A stretch of DNA of 64,000 bases from an uncultured Siphonobacter sp. (GTDB taxonomy: Bacteria; Bacteroidota; Bacteroidia; Cytophagales; Spirosomataceae): contig CAJYIW010000019.1 of assembly GCA_913775095.1 (NCBI GenBank), positions 558,001-622,000 of the forward strand, given 5' to 3'. The first letter of the stretch is position 1; every line of letters begins with the position of its first letter. Made by a program: the position numbers and the translations under genes. Below, in pieces: positions 1 through 9,703 of the stretch. The notes under the pieces are model-generated. The model searched no databases. It was not told where the DNA came from and saw only the letters and a list, made by a program, of their open reading frames with translations.

Positions 1-331
1 TCCATAATTCCGAAGAGTTAGGCATCAGGATCAGGGCCAGTGAAGCCAGCACTGAGCCCAGAAAGAAAAAAGGACGCCGCCGCCCCCAGGTCGGATGCCA
101 GGTGCGGTCACTCAGGTAACCAATCACGGGCTGCACAAGCATACCCGTGACTGGTGCCGCAATCCAGAGGATGGGAATTTCGTCGGCATTAGCCCCCAGC
201 GTGGAGAAAATGCGGCTGGTATTGGCGTTTTGCAAACCCAGGCCAAACTGTATGCCCATAAATCCAAAGCTCATATTCCAGATTTGCCAGAAGGATAAGC
301 GAGGTCGGTGTACGGAGGAAATATGAGTCAT
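1..331 (-). CDS. MFS sugar transporter (SLC45/maltose-sucrose type), N-terminal part
   Basis: The reading frame starts at an ATG at 331 and runs open to the window edge (about 110 residues), so the gene is cut. The visible part has two hydrophobic segments, a short loop SDRTWHPTWGRRRP between helices that fits the MFS motif-A loop of the glycoside/SLC45-type sugar transporters, then FFFLGSVLASLALILMP as the next helix. It lies 11 nt after the amylase stop on the same strand and is probably co-transcribed with it. From context it likely imports maltose or maltodextrins across the inner membrane for the GH13 and GH65 enzymes next door. Family assignment is fairly sure; the substrate is inferred. 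Confidence 0.8.
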   Translation of the reverse strand, partial: MTHISSVHRPRLSFWQIWNMSFGFMGIQFGLGLQNANTSRIFSTLGANADEIPILWIAAPVTGMLVQPVIGYLSDRTWHPTWGRRRPFFFLGSVLASLALILMPNSSELW

Positions 332-342
332 ACCGTAAGGTT

Positions 343-2067
343 TTATCGGGGTGTAATTTCAAAAACGAATACGCCACTGGCCGGAATCTGTACGGGAATC
401 GCTTCCGTTGCCCGGAAGGATCCTTTGACTTTTTTAGCCAGCAGAAGGTCTTTGTACTGATAATTTCCTTCGGGGTTCCGCCCGGTCAGCTCCCAGAAAT
501 GTTGGGGAATGCGAACTTCCGCCGTCCGGGACTCCTCCCGATGGAAATTCGTTACGAATAAGAGAACCTGGTTTTCCGTATACCGGAGGTAGCTGTACAT
601 ATGCACGTCATCATACCCCGGCGACTGCCCCCAGTTGTTGGCGTACTGTAAATCGTAAAACTGACCCGTCTGAATGGCTTCTGATTTCAGACAGAGCTTA
701 TTAACGGCCGCGTAGAATTCGTACAACTGTTTTTCTCCGGCGTTTAACTGGCCGCCATCAAACTGGCCTTCATTCATCAGCTTCTGCCATTGGGGAACGG
801 CCCACCAGTCAAAAATGGTAGTTCGACCGTCTTTGGTCTGAAAGCCTTCGGCATCCGCGGCCGGCTCCCCCGCTTCCTGACCGAAAAACAACATCAGCGG
901 CCCCCGCCCCATCGTCGCACTCACGACCCAGGCCGGAATGGCGTAGTTAGGGTTTCCGGCAAAAAACTCGCTGGCAATGCGTTGCTCGTCGTGGTTTTCC
1001 AGAAAACGCAGCATGTGCTGATCAATATCCCCCGATTCCTGTTGCCAGATTCGGGTGATATCTGCCGCATTTCCGCGACCTTCCATTAAGGCCCGTAACG
1101 TGTCGTAAAGACCTACCTTATCGTAGAGGTAATCGAATTTACCGTTGAAGATGTAATTATGATACTGAGCCGGATTATATATTTCGGCAATGAAATCGAC
1201 CGCATACTTCGCTTTTACCTGCGGAATACACCAGCCCCAGAATTCTACCGGCACCATTTCGGCCATATCACACCGGAACCCATCCACGCCCTTACTGGCC
1301 CAGAACAACAGAATGTCCCGCATCTTAAACCAGGTGTTGGGAATGGGATCGAAATGCGTAGTCCGGTTATTGAGGTAATCCACGCCGTAGTTCAGCTTCG
1401 TAGTTTCGTACCAGTGGTTGAGGTCCGGTTGCGAAGAAAACACATCATCTCCCGTGGCTTTGGCGGGGTATTCATGGTAAGGTTGTACCGATTCCACGGG
1501 TACGTGCACGCCTTCGGGAATGATAAACTCTTCGCCGGGCAGGTAATAGAAATTATTTTCGGGTGAAAAAGCTACGCCCGACACATCGCCCTCTCCCAAA
1601 TCCAGAACGCCCGTGGGCTTCACGTCAGAATGATACTGACGGGCCACGTGATTGGGTACGAAATCAATGATTAACTTGAGTTTCTGTTTATGAACTCGTT
1701 CCACCATAGCTTCGAACTCGGCCATGCGATTCACGGGATTTTGAGCCAGAAAAGGGTTAACGTCGTAATAATCTTTAATGGCATAAGGAGAACCCGCCCG
1801 ACCTTTGATGACTGCCGGATGATCTTTCGGAATGCCCAGTTCGGAGAAATCCTCCATGGTGGCGTGTTCGATAACGCCCATAGTCCAGACGTGCGTAACG
1901 CCGAATTTTTTCAGACTCTTTAACGCCGTTTCGTTGACGTCATTAAAGGTTCCGGTACCGTTTTCTTTCAGGGAACCCCAGGGCTTTACCTGCTTGGTTT
2001 TATTACCAAATAAGCGAAGGGTGAGCTGATAGATGAGTAATTTATGGGTTGATGGACTGACAGACAT
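343..2067 (-). CDS. alpha-amylase family glycoside hydrolase (GH13), cytoplasmic
   Basis: 574 residues with the four GH13 regions in order: DFVPNH (135-140), GFRCDMAE with nucleophile Asp267, AEIY with acid/base Glu295, and ENHDEQR with transition-state Asp360. There is no signal peptide, so it probably acts on imported maltodextrins in the cytoplasm, unlike the secreted GH13 enzyme encoded divergently at 2392. It precedes the MFS sugar transporter on the same strand. The C-terminal 100 residues form the usual beta-sandwich domain C. Exact specificity (alpha-amylase, glucosidase or transglycosidase) cannot be read from the sequence. Confidence 0.9.
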   Translation of the reverse strand: MSVSPSTHKLLIYQLTLRLFGNKTKQVKPWGSLKENGTGTFNDVNETALKSLKKFGVTHVWTMGVIEHATMEDFSELGIPKDHPAVIKGRAGSPYAIKDYYDVNPFLAQNPVNRMAEFEAMVERVHKQKLKLIIDFVPNHVARQYHSDVKPTGVLDLGEGDVSGVAFSPENNFYYLPGEEFIIPEGVHVPVESVQPYHEYPAKATGDDVFSSQPDLNHWYETTKLNYGVDYLNNRTTHFDPIPNTWFKMRDILLFWASKGVDGFRCDMAEMVPVEFWGWCIPQVKAKYAVDFIAEIYNPAQYHNYIFNGKFDYLYDKVGLYDTLRALMEGRGNAADITRIWQQESGDIDQHMLRFLENHDEQRIASEFFAGNPNYAIPAWVVSATMGRGPLMLFFGQEAGEPAADAEGFQTKDGRTTIFDWWAVPQWQKLMNEGQFDGGQLNAGEKQLYEFYAAVNKLCLKSEAIQTGQFYDLQYANNWGQSPGYDDVHMYSYLRYTENQVLLFVTNFHREESRTAEVRIPQHFWELTGRNPEGNYQYKDLLLAKKVKGSFRATEAIPVQIPASGVFVFEITPR

Positions 2068-2391
2068 GATGATTCTCAGGGAAGTTTAAAGGATACTGAT
2101 GCCGGAAATAAAGTAAATCTTTCGGGACTGGTTTGTTTCCGGCAACGGATGACTTGATACTTGTAAAATTCATTAACTACGCAGAATCCGCTGTGTTTCG
2201 AATTTCGGGGTTTAATTCCTGCTTTCGGAGTAAATTTCTAAATCTGCGGGGAGTACAACTCTCCAAAACCTAAGTAATTCATCCAATTTTCACCCTAAAA
2301 ATATATTATATCTAATTAAATTAATATTCTTACGTTAAAGAATTAGTTTACGTATATTTCATAGTCATTCCAGAGCCTACCAATCCTATCC
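2068..2391. promoter_or_regulatory. divergent promoter region of the maltodextrin locus
   Basis: 324 nt without a gene between two GH13 genes that point away from each other. The half near the plus-strand gene (about 2290-2370) is very AT-rich. Near the minus-strand gene there is a perfect 9-bp inverted repeat, TGCCGGAAA at 2100-2108 and TTTCCGGCA at 2136-2144, which could be a 5' UTR hairpin or a regulator site. Around 2332-2355 there is a loose TTACG...TTTACG arrangement. No convincing TAnnTTTG box was found. A common maltose-responsive regulator acting here is an inference; no regulator gene is nearby. Confidence 0.5.
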
Positions 2392-4299
2392 ATGCACCTA
2401 CCTTTACCTTTACGGCTTGCCCTGACCTTCTTTCTTCTGTGCGTAACTTATTTTACAGAAGCTCAGGGGCTTAAAATTGATCGTATCAATCCTACCAACT
2501 GGTTTGTGGGCATGAAAAATCAGCAGGTACAATTGCTGATGCATGGGCCAAACATCAAGGGTACGAAGGTGAAAGTAACTTATCCCGGCGTGTTTGTGGA
2601 GCGGGTACAAACGGTTGAGAACCCTAATTACATCATCGTCGACCTAACCATTGCCTCCGCCGCCCAGGCGGGAACGATTCAACTGCAATGCACGAAGATT
2701 TTTCCGATTACTGAAAAAAGACAAAATGCGACGGTCATTAGTGGAGGTCGGGAAGTAACCATTACGGTCCCTTACGAGCTGAAAGCCCGGACGGCAAAAC
2801 CCCAAACCGTCAGTTCCAGAGATCTGGTTTACCTGTTGCTTCCCGACCGTTTTGCGAACGGGGACCCCACCAACGATCAATTTTCGGATCTGGCGGATAC
2901 GCAATCGGACCGGAATAACCCCTTTTTACGCCACGGCGGCGACCTGCAGGGGATTATTAGAAACCTCGATTACTTCAAAGACCTGGGCGTGACCACGCTC
3001 TGGCTCAACCCGGTTATTGAAAACGACCAGGCCCTGACCGATGAAGGCGGCACCAGACGTTCGGCCTATCACGGGTATGCCTTTACGGATCATTACAACG
3101 TGGACAAACGCCTGGGGGGCAATGAAGCCTACCTGAAACTAATTAAGACGGCTCACGAGAAAGGGCTGAAAATCATGCAGGATGCGGTGTATAACCATGT
3201 CGGCAATCGTCACTGGATTGTTCGGGACCTGCCTTCGAAAGACTGGCTGAACCAATGGCCCGAGTATCAGAATACCAGTTACAAAGATCAGCCCGTGGTA
3301 GACCCCTATGCGTCCAAGCAGGATCGAAAGATCAGTCAGGACGGCTGGTTTACGTCTTTTTTGCCCGACTGGAACCATAAAAACCCCTTTGTTGCCAATT
3401 TCCTGATTCAGCACGCGTTATGGACCGTTGAATACTTTGGTATAGATGCCTGGCGGGTAGATACTTATTTCTACAACCATCTGGAGTTCATGAATACGCT
3501 GAACCAGCGGCTGCTGGAGGAACACCCGAATCTCTACATTTGCGGAGAGAATTGGGTAAACAACGTTCCGAATCAGGCTTATTTCGTAAAAAACAACCTG
3601 AGTGTTCCCTGGAAAAGTAACCTGCCCGGTGCCATTGATTTTCAGCTGTATTTTGCCACGAACGAATCCCTGAATCAGTCGAATAACCGTTGGTATGACC
3701 TACTGGGGCAGGATATCCTCTATGCCGATGCTTCACGCAACCTCATCTTTCTGGACAACCACGATTTAGACCGATATTTCTCGGTGATTGGGGAAGATTT
3801 CAACAAGTATAAAATGGGCATAACTTTTTTGCTCACCACCCGAGGAATCCCACAACTTTACTATGGCACCGAGATTCTTATGAAGAATTTCAAAAATCCA
3901 ACTGATGCAGAAGTTCGTAAAGATTTTCCGGGGGGCTTTCCCGGTGACCCTTCCTCTAAATTCACGGCGAATGGACGTACTCCGGCTGAAAACGAAGCGT
4001 TTAACTTCGTTCGGACCCTTGCCCGGTACCGTCAGCAATCCACCGCTCTACAAACTGGAAAATTGACTCATTTTTTGCCACAGGACGGAATCTATGCGTA
4101 TTTTCGGCACGATTCCCAAGGAAAAGTGATGGTTCTGCTGAACTCTTCCAAAGAAACCAAAAGCATTTCTACGGATCGATTCAGTGAAGTCATGAACGGG
4201 GTCTCTACCGCTAGAAATGTACTAACGGGAGCTACCCTTTCCTCTTTGAAACAAATACAAGTATTACCCTGGTCTTCGCTGGTGCTTGAATTACACTGA
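2392..4299 (+). CDS. secreted GH13 enzyme (neopullulanase/cyclomaltodextrinase-like)
   Basis: 635 residues. An N-terminal signal peptide ends near TEAQG (residues 22-26). Residues about 27-130 form the beta-sandwich N-domain typical of cyclomaltodextrinase/neopullulanase, followed by the (beta/alpha)8 barrel with DAVYNHV (264-270), the nucleophile region GIDAWRVD (Asp357), ICGENW (Glu386) and LDNHD (Asp458), and a short C-terminal beta domain. It probably cleaves starch-derived or cyclic glucans in the periplasm or on the cell surface. It is the first gene of a run with pgmB and the GH65 phosphorylase (14-nt overlap with pgmB). No SusC/SusD pair is present in the window, so it is not a classical Sus locus. 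Confidence 0.9.
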   Translation: MHLPLPLRLALTFFLLCVTYFTEAQGLKIDRINPTNWFVGMKNQQVQLLMHGPNIKGTKVKVTYPGVFVERVQTVENPNYIIVDLTIASAAQAGTIQLQCTKIFPITEKRQNATVISGGREVTITVPYELKARTAKPQTVSSRDLVYLLLPDRFANGDPTNDQFSDLADTQSDRNNPFLRHGGDLQGIIRNLDYFKDLGVTTLWLNPVIENDQALTDEGGTRRSAYHGYAFTDHYNVDKRLGGNEAYLKLIKTAHEKGLKIMQDAVYNHVGNRHWIVRDLPSKDWLNQWPEYQNTSYKDQPVVDPYASKQDRKISQDGWFTSFLPDWNHKNPFVANFLIQHALWTVEYFGIDAWRVDTYFYNHLEFMNTLNQRLLEEHPNLYICGENWVNNVPNQAYFVKNNLSVPWKSNLPGAIDFQLYFATNESLNQSNNRWYDLLGQDILYADASRNLIFLDNHDLDRYFSVIGEDFNKYKMGITFLLTTRGIPQLYYGTEILMKNFKNPTDAEVRKDFPGGFPGDPSSKFTANGRTPAENEAFNFVRTLARYRQQSTALQTGKLTHFLPQDGIYAYFRHDSQGKVMVLLNSSKETKSISTDRFSEVMNGVSTARNVLTGATLSSLKQIQVLPWSSLVLELH

Positions 4300-4981
4300 T
4301 TTGAAAACCAAAACTTTTACTACCTTGAAAGCTTGTCTTTTTGATCTCGACGGAGTGATTGTCGATACTGCTGTTTATCACTACAAAGCCTGGCGACGGA
4401 TGGCCAATGAATTGGGCTTTGATTTTACGGAAGAACAAAACGAACAGCTCAAAGGCGTCTCCCGCATGGAGTCGCTGGATCTGATTCTGGGCTGGGGTGG
4501 TGTTACGTTATCGGACGAAGAAAAACAGACCTGGGCCACCCGGAAAAATGAATGGTATCTGGAATACATTCATCAAATGACCCCCGCCGAAATTTTACCC
4601 GGCGTAGAAACCTTTCTGGAGTCACTTCGCAAAGCTGGTATTGGTATCGGTCTGGGTTCGGCCAGTAAAAATGCCCGGCTCATTCTGGAGCAAATTGGAA
4701 TGATTGATTCGTTTGATGTCATCATCGACGGGACACACATCACGAAAAGCAAACCCGACCCGGAGGTATTCCTGCTGGGAGCAAAGGCATTCAACTTATC
4801 CCCCGCCGATTGCATCGTTTTCGAAGATGCCGTTGCCGGAATTGAAGCGGCTCACCGCGGAGGAATGAAAGCCGTTGGCGTAGGGTCCCCGGAGGTTCTT
4901 ACCCAAGCGGACATTGTGATATCGTCCTTTACGGAAACCAGTTTATCCAAACTTAGTGATGAACTAACGGGCTGGCAATAA
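4286..4981 (+). CDS. pgmB: beta-phosphoglucomutase (HAD family)
   Basis: HAD-superfamily subfamily I protein with the core FDLDGVIVDT: Asp20 (phospho-acceptor) and Asp22 (acid/base), a helical cap, SASKN (motif II) and FEDAVAGIEAA (motif IV). It converts beta-glucose-1-phosphate, the product of inverting GH65 phosphorylases, to glucose-6-phosphate, which fits the next gene. The start is uncertain: no ATG exists upstream of the core. The frame opens with TTG at 4286 (14 nt inside the upstream gene), and further TTG codons at 4301 and 4325 are possible; the last would begin LKACLFDLDG, the usual family length. The alternative start codon and overlap suggest translational coupling to the upstream amylase. 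Confidence 0.9.
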   Translation: MNYTDLKTKTFTTLKACLFDLDGVIVDTAVYHYKAWRRMANELGFDFTEEQNEQLKGVSRMESLDLILGWGGVTLSDEEKQTWATRKNEWYLEYIHQMTPAEILPGVETFLESLRKAGIGIGLGSASKNARLILEQIGMIDSFDVIIDGTHITKSKPDPEVFLLGAKAFNLSPADCIVFEDAVAGIEAAHRGGMKAVGVGSPEVLTQADIVISSFTETSLSKLSDELTGWQ

Positions 4982-5065
4982 CTACGGTCCTTCTTGCTTT
5001 TCTGACTTTACGATCATTGAACATACGCCATCAGCCCCCAGGGACTGATTCACGAAAAAACTTGG

Positions 5066-7417
5066 ATGAAAAATTATTTAACGCACGACGAATGGTGCAT
5101 CATTGAAGAGGGCTTTCATCCCGAATACAATGAAATCACCGAATCCATCATGTCCCTTGGAAATGGGCGGATGGGCCAGCGGGGAAATTTCGAAGAGAGC
5201 TACTCTGGCAAAACGCTCCAGGGCAATTACGTAGCTGGCGTCTATTTTCCCGATAAAACCCGCGTGGGCTGGTGGAAAAACGGCTACCCGAATTACTTCG
5301 CCAAAGTAATTAACGCCGCCAACTGGCTCGGCGTTCGGATTGAACTGGAAGATGAAAAACTGGATCTGGCGAGTTGTCATATCCATCATTTCCAGCGAAC
5401 CCTGAACATGAAGGAAGGCTGGCTTAGTCGCTCGTTTGTGGCCATGCTCCCTTCCGGAAAGCAGGTGGGTGTAACCGCCAGGCGATTCTGCTCGCTTACT
5501 CACGATGAGGGAGCCGTGGTGCGATACTGCATCAAGCCACTCAATTTTGACGGCAAACTCACGATCAGCCCGTTCATTGATGGGACGATTTCCAATCGGG
5601 ATTCGAATTATGATCAGAAATTCTGGCAGGAAATTCACCGGGAAACGGGTTTTGCGGAAGGTTACCTGCACTTAACGACCATCCCAAACCCTTACGAGGT
5701 TCCCCAGTTTGAAGTCGTAACGGGACAAAAGTTTTCTCTATACCGCGACGGAGCCCCTTTCCATTTCAAGGCCTTACCCGTTAAACAGGATCGCTACGTC
5801 AGCAGTCGCATTCAGCTGGATGTCATTGCCGGGGAGGAAATTGCTCTGGTAAAGTACGTCTGTAACATCAGCGATCAGAATCACAGCCGCGAAGAGTTAC
5901 TAGCCGTTGCCAAGGAGTATCTGCAAAAAATGTCGGATAAAGGCTACGATGCTCTGCTCAACGAACAGATTCAGGCCTGGGATCAGAAATGGCAACACAT
6001 GGATATTGTCATTGAAGGCGACGTGGCCGCTCAGCAGGCCATTCGTTTCAATCTATTTCAGCTCAGCCAGACCTATACCGGCGAGGATGATCGGCTGAAC
6101 ATTGGCCCCAAAGGTTTTACGGGTGAAAAATACGGCGGAGTTACCTACTGGGATACCGAAGCCTACTGCATTCCCTTTTATCTCTCCACAGCCGAGCCGA
6201 AAGTGGCCCGTAATCTGTTGATTTACCGCTGGAAACACCTCAGCAAAGCCATTGAAAACGCTGAAAAACTTGGCTTTACCGACGGGGCTGCCCTGTATCC
6301 GATGGTCACCATGAATGGCGAAGAGTGTCACAACGAGTGGGAAATCACCTTCGAGGAAATTCACCGCAACGGAGCCATTGCCTACGCCATTCACGATTAC
6401 GTGCGTTACACGGGAGATCGGACCTACCTGAACGAATACGGTTTTGAGGTGTTACTGGGCATTGCCCGTTTCTGGTCGCAACGCATTACGTGGTCGGAAG
6501 AGCGGCAGAAGTTTGTGATGCTGGGCGTTACCGGGCCCAACGAATACGAGAACAACGTTAACAACAACTGGTACACGAATTACATAGCCTGCTGGTGTCT
6601 GCGGTACGTACTGGAAGTGGCGGAAGAGTTAAAATCCACCCATGCGGAGCGTTATCAGACCCTGGCGGAACAGCTTCATCTTTCTGAAGAGACTGAATTT
6701 ACCCGTTTCCAGCAGATCATCGATCAGATGCACTATCCTTCCTCGGAAGAGCTGGGCATTTTTCTACAGCAGGATAATTACCTGGACAAAGAAAATATCG
6801 TCGTAAGCGATTTACGACCCGAAGATCGGCCATTGAACCAGAAATGGTCCTGGGATCGGATTTTGCGTTCGCCTTTCATCAAACAGGCCGACGTATTGCA
6901 GGGTCTTTATTTCTTCGAGGAAGAATTTTCCGAGGACATCATTCGCCGGAATTACGACTATTACGAACCTCGCACCGTTCACGAATCGTCCTTATCTCCC
7001 TGCGTGCACGGTATTCTGGCTTCAAAGCTGAATATGACAGAAAAAGCGTACGAAATGTACCTTCGCACCAGTCGACTCGATCTGGACGATTACAACAACG
7101 ACACAGAAGACGGCCTGCACATCACCTCCATGGCGGGTACCTGGATGAGTGTGGTGAAAGGCTTTGGCGGCTTACGAGTCAAAGAGGGGCAGCTTCACCT
7201 GTCTCCCACCTGCCCCCAGCAATGGCAGGGCTATTCCTTTACGATTCGTTTCCGGGATAACTTACTGGACGTGAAGGTGAAACCCGAGGGAGTTACCATT
7301 GAAAACCGTGAGGGTGAAGCTCTCAACGTTTGGGTCAATGGCGAAGAACGGACCGTAGAAGCCGCTGCTGCTCCCGTTAGTGAGGAGGTAAGCCCTTCTG
7401 AAGAAACCGAAATCTGA
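5066..7417 (+). CDS. GH65 disaccharide phosphorylase, probably maltose phosphorylase
   Basis: 783 residues with the full GH65 layout: N-terminal beta-sandwich (about 1-270), helical linker, (alpha/alpha)6 barrel with the catalytic acid in TGPNEYE (Glu493), and a small C-terminal beta domain ending in an acidic Ala/Glu-rich tail of about 20 residues not typical of the family core. No signal peptide; cytoplasmic. It phosphorolyses maltose to glucose plus beta-glucose-1-phosphate, which pgmB 85 nt upstream would then use. Trehalose, kojibiose or nigerose phosphorylases share the fold, so the maltose call rests mainly on the two amylases and the sugar transporter. Confidence 0.88.
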   Translation: MKNYLTHDEWCIIEEGFHPEYNEITESIMSLGNGRMGQRGNFEESYSGKTLQGNYVAGVYFPDKTRVGWWKNGYPNYFAKVINAANWLGVRIELEDEKLDLASCHIHHFQRTLNMKEGWLSRSFVAMLPSGKQVGVTARRFCSLTHDEGAVVRYCIKPLNFDGKLTISPFIDGTISNRDSNYDQKFWQEIHRETGFAEGYLHLTTIPNPYEVPQFEVVTGQKFSLYRDGAPFHFKALPVKQDRYVSSRIQLDVIAGEEIALVKYVCNISDQNHSREELLAVAKEYLQKMSDKGYDALLNEQIQAWDQKWQHMDIVIEGDVAAQQAIRFNLFQLSQTYTGEDDRLNIGPKGFTGEKYGGVTYWDTEAYCIPFYLSTAEPKVARNLLIYRWKHLSKAIENAEKLGFTDGAALYPMVTMNGEECHNEWEITFEEIHRNGAIAYAIHDYVRYTGDRTYLNEYGFEVLLGIARFWSQRITWSEERQKFVMLGVTGPNEYENNVNNNWYTNYIACWCLRYVLEVAEELKSTHAERYQTLAEQLHLSEETEFTRFQQIIDQMHYPSSEELGIFLQQDNYLDKENIVVSDLRPEDRPLNQKWSWDRILRSPFIKQADVLQGLYFFEEEFSEDIIRRNYDYYEPRTVHESSLSPCVHGILASKLNMTEKAYEMYLRTSRLDLDDYNNDTEDGLHITSMAGTWMSVVKGFGGLRVKEGQLHLSPTCPQQWQGYSFTIRFRDNLLDVKVKPEGVTIENREGEALNVWVNGEERTVEAAAAPVSEEVSPSEETEI

Positions 7418-7433
7418 TTTGTCATATCAGGCC

Positions 7434-7474
7434 AAAAGCTGTGATTCAAACCCTTTGGATCACAGCTTTTTCTT
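7434..7474 (+). terminator. intrinsic terminator after the GH65 gene
   Basis: Perfect 12-bp inverted repeat (AAAAGCTGTGAT / ATCACAGCTTTT) with a short loop, followed by T-rich sequence, 16 nt after the GH65 stop. It closes the amylase-pgmB-GH65 transcription unit. Confidence 0.85.
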
Positions 7475-7509
7475 TCCACACCCGGCCTAGAAACTCCTGA
7501 TTTTGCTCT

Positions 7510-8565
7510 ATGCTAATCATTACTCCCCAACAGCCTCTCCCCGATCCGGGCAACGATTATGAAGCGGAAGCCATTCGGTTTTGTCAGCAATGGTTGTCGG
7601 GGCAGCGTACGTTTCAGTTATATACTTCCGGCTCAACGGGCACGCCCAAATCCATTGAACTCACCCGGGCCCAAATGCAGGCCTCGGCCCGGTTAACGGC
7701 TCAAACGTTCGGATTGCAACCCAGAGACAGGGCTCTTTGCTGCCTTAACATCCGATACATCGCTGGCATCATGATGCTGGTTCGCACCCTGGAAACTCAT
7801 CTGGAAACCGTAGTGACTGAGCCCTCTTCCGACCCCCTGTCTGACGTAGGCGATATTGATTTTGCAGCCTTTGTTCCACTTCAATTACAGAAGATGCTGG
7901 AACAGCCTGACGTGTACCTTCCCAGGCTCAACCGCATGAAAGCCATGATCATTGGCGGTGCCGCGATTTCTGGTTTATTAATGGAATCGATTCAACTCAT
8001 CACGGCTCCAGTGTATGCCACGTATGGCATGACCGAAACGGTCTCGCACATTGCCATTCAACGACTCAATGGAAGCGAACGAACGGATTATTTTCAGGCT
8101 TTACCGGGCGTCACATTAGGACAGGATGATCGGGGCTGCCTCCAGATTACGTCTGCGGCCTCTAATCATGAGCTGGTTCAGACGAATGATGTGGTGGAAA
8201 TGCTGGGTGAAAATCGTTTCCGTATCCTGGGTCGGGCCGACAACATTATCAACTCCGGCGGCGTCAAAATTCAGCTGGAAGAAGTAGATCGCCTGCTGGA
8301 GCCTCTGATGCAGATTTATTTTCCCGGCAAACGTTACTTTTCCTGGGGCTTCCCGCACGAAACGCTGGGCCAGCAACTAGAATTAGTGATTGAGGATACG
8401 TCTTCGGTTTCTGAGTCTTCATCAGTGTTTCCGGAACGGCTGAAGAAAGACTTGCCTGCTTATAAAAATCCCCGACGCATTCATTTTCTGGCTCACTTTG
8501 AACACACGCCGAGCAATAAAGTTGACAAAAAGGCCAGCGTCGCTGCACTGCATTTGCTTCCGTAA
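7510..8565 (+). CDS. menE: o-succinylbenzoate-CoA ligase-like AMP-binding enzyme
   Basis: 351-residue member of the ANL acyl-CoA synthetase superfamily. It has the P-loop YTSGSTGTPK (38-47), ATP motif YGMTET (172-177), hinge LGRADNIINSGGVK (240-253) and the C-terminal SNKVDKK segment with the catalytic lysine. The short length matches the compact MenE proteins of Bacteroidota. MenE activates o-succinylbenzoate with CoA in menaquinone synthesis, and menB, which acts on its product, lies 12 kb away in this window. The gene stands alone between a terminator and a 243-nt spacer. A different acid as substrate is possible but less likely. Confidence 0.82.
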   Translation: MLIITPQQPLPDPGNDYEAEAIRFCQQWLSGQRTFQLYTSGSTGTPKSIELTRAQMQASARLTAQTFGLQPRDRALCCLNIRYIAGIMMLVRTLETHLETVVTEPSSDPLSDVGDIDFAAFVPLQLQKMLEQPDVYLPRLNRMKAMIIGGAAISGLLMESIQLITAPVYATYGMTETVSHIAIQRLNGSERTDYFQALPGVTLGQDDRGCLQITSAASNHELVQTNDVVEMLGENRFRILGRADNIINSGGVKIQLEEVDRLLEPLMQIYFPGKRYFSWGFPHETLGQQLELVIEDTSSVSESSSVFPERLKKDLPAYKNPRRIHFLAHFEHTPSNKVDKKASVAALHLLP

Positions 8566-8808
8566 TCGGACGGGATCAAAAGTGGTCGTTCGGCAGGTTT
8601 GATTGTAGCCTCTTCCAGCCTTCCTTTCGAACGAAACCAGAAAACGTATGTACGTGTAGAATAATCTTTCCCAACCGGCATTTGACGGGAGAGCGGCTAA
8701 ATCCGTTCATCCTTTTAAGATTCCCATGCTCTGTTTATTCGCTAAAACACGCCACAAAAGGTATAAACTGGAAACTATTCATTATTTTTCCCCCTTAGAA
8801 ACGCGTTT

Positions 8809-9594
8809 ATGGAAACTGCTTTACGATCCATCGAGATTAATTATCAAACAGCCGAGCTGATTCCGGCTCCTTACTCCCACAAATATTTCATCCGGGCCAC
8901 GATTAACCGGGCCGATGAATTAAACGTCAGTTTTCGGATTGAATACGTTGATCGCGAAGAGTTAACGGAAGATGAAATCTGGGGCGAAGGATTTACCGGA
9001 AGCGATGATTTCGAATGGGAAGGCACCTTGCTGCCCGTCTGGACCAATGAGATTCGTACGCTGGTGGCCCAAACGGAATTTTACAAAAGCAATCGGCTCG
9101 CCAACGAAGCCGAGAATCAATTCTGGCTCAATCTGGAATATAAAGATCAGGAACCGGCTCTGGGTAAGCCCAAAAATCGCGAATCCTGGGAGTATCTTTC
9201 GCAGGAATTAATTCAGGCCATCTATGAAACAGCCAAGCTTGAAGCTCCGCTGAAACTGATTTACCTGAAAAAGTTAAAGGACAAGTCTATTCAGGTCGAA
9301 ATGAACGTCTTTTTCTCCAAACGGACGGTCAAAATGAACCTTCAGATTGATAATACGGAGAAGTCCAATGAAGTCCGCTGGGATACCTTAAATCCCGTGT
9401 TAAAGCTGATCTATGCGGGTGAATTTCTAGCCGAAAAGGCTACGCAAAAGAAACCCGAACGCCCCGGCAATTACCTCAACGTAGGCGACGGCTTATGGTA
9501 CGAATTCGGAACTTCGCTGGTTAACCCCAGCGGTAATAATCGCTTTCTGAACGACATCGAAAAGTCGCTGGATGAGATTTCGGGACTTTCATAA
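8809..9594 (+). CDS. conserved-looking protein of unknown function
   Basis: 261 residues, no signal peptide or membrane segment, rich in charged residues (many Glu, Lys) with alternating strand-like stretches. I recognise no catalytic motif. The composition fits a soluble cytoplasmic protein. It stands alone: a 243-nt spacer without visible signals lies upstream, and a clear terminator follows. The ATG at 8809 is preceded by an A/T-rich stretch. Base composition matches its neighbours, so there is no sign of recent transfer. Confidence 0.75.
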   Translation: METALRSIEINYQTAELIPAPYSHKYFIRATINRADELNVSFRIEYVDREELTEDEIWGEGFTGSDDFEWEGTLLPVWTNEIRTLVAQTEFYKSNRLANEAENQFWLNLEYKDQEPALGKPKNRESWEYLSQELIQAIYETAKLEAPLKLIYLKKLKDKSIQVEMNVFFSKRTVKMNLQIDNTEKSNEVRWDTLNPVLKLIYAGEFLAEKATQKKPERPGNYLNVGDGLWYEFGTSLVNPSGNNRFLNDIEKSLDEISGLS

Positions 9595-9600
9595 TTAAAT

Positions 9601-9631
9601 AAAAAAGCCGGATTGAAATCCGGCTTTTTTA
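9601..9631 (+). terminator. intrinsic terminator, possibly bidirectional
   Basis: AAAAAAGCCGGAT / ATCCGGCTTTTTT with a 4-nt loop, placed 6 nt after the stop of the unknown gene ending at 9594. The A-run on the left arm also gives a T-run on the minus strand, so it may serve the convergent XRE gene as well. Confidence 0.9.
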
Positions 9632-9703
9632 TTGGCTGTCAGAAGTTATTGAGAGCAAATCACTTCACTGGTTATTCCTATACCTTTCCGACTACTGATC
9701 TAT

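Noticed and set aside
1-100. Apparent frameshift near the window's left edge in the MFS gene
   Set aside because: A recount of the T-run (six, not seven) keeps the frame open through position 1, so the gene is intact as far as seen.
5078-5671. 197-codon open frame antisense to the GH65 gene
   Set aside because: Lies wholly inside a clearly coding gene, has no recognisable domain, and arises from the codon pattern of the sense gene.
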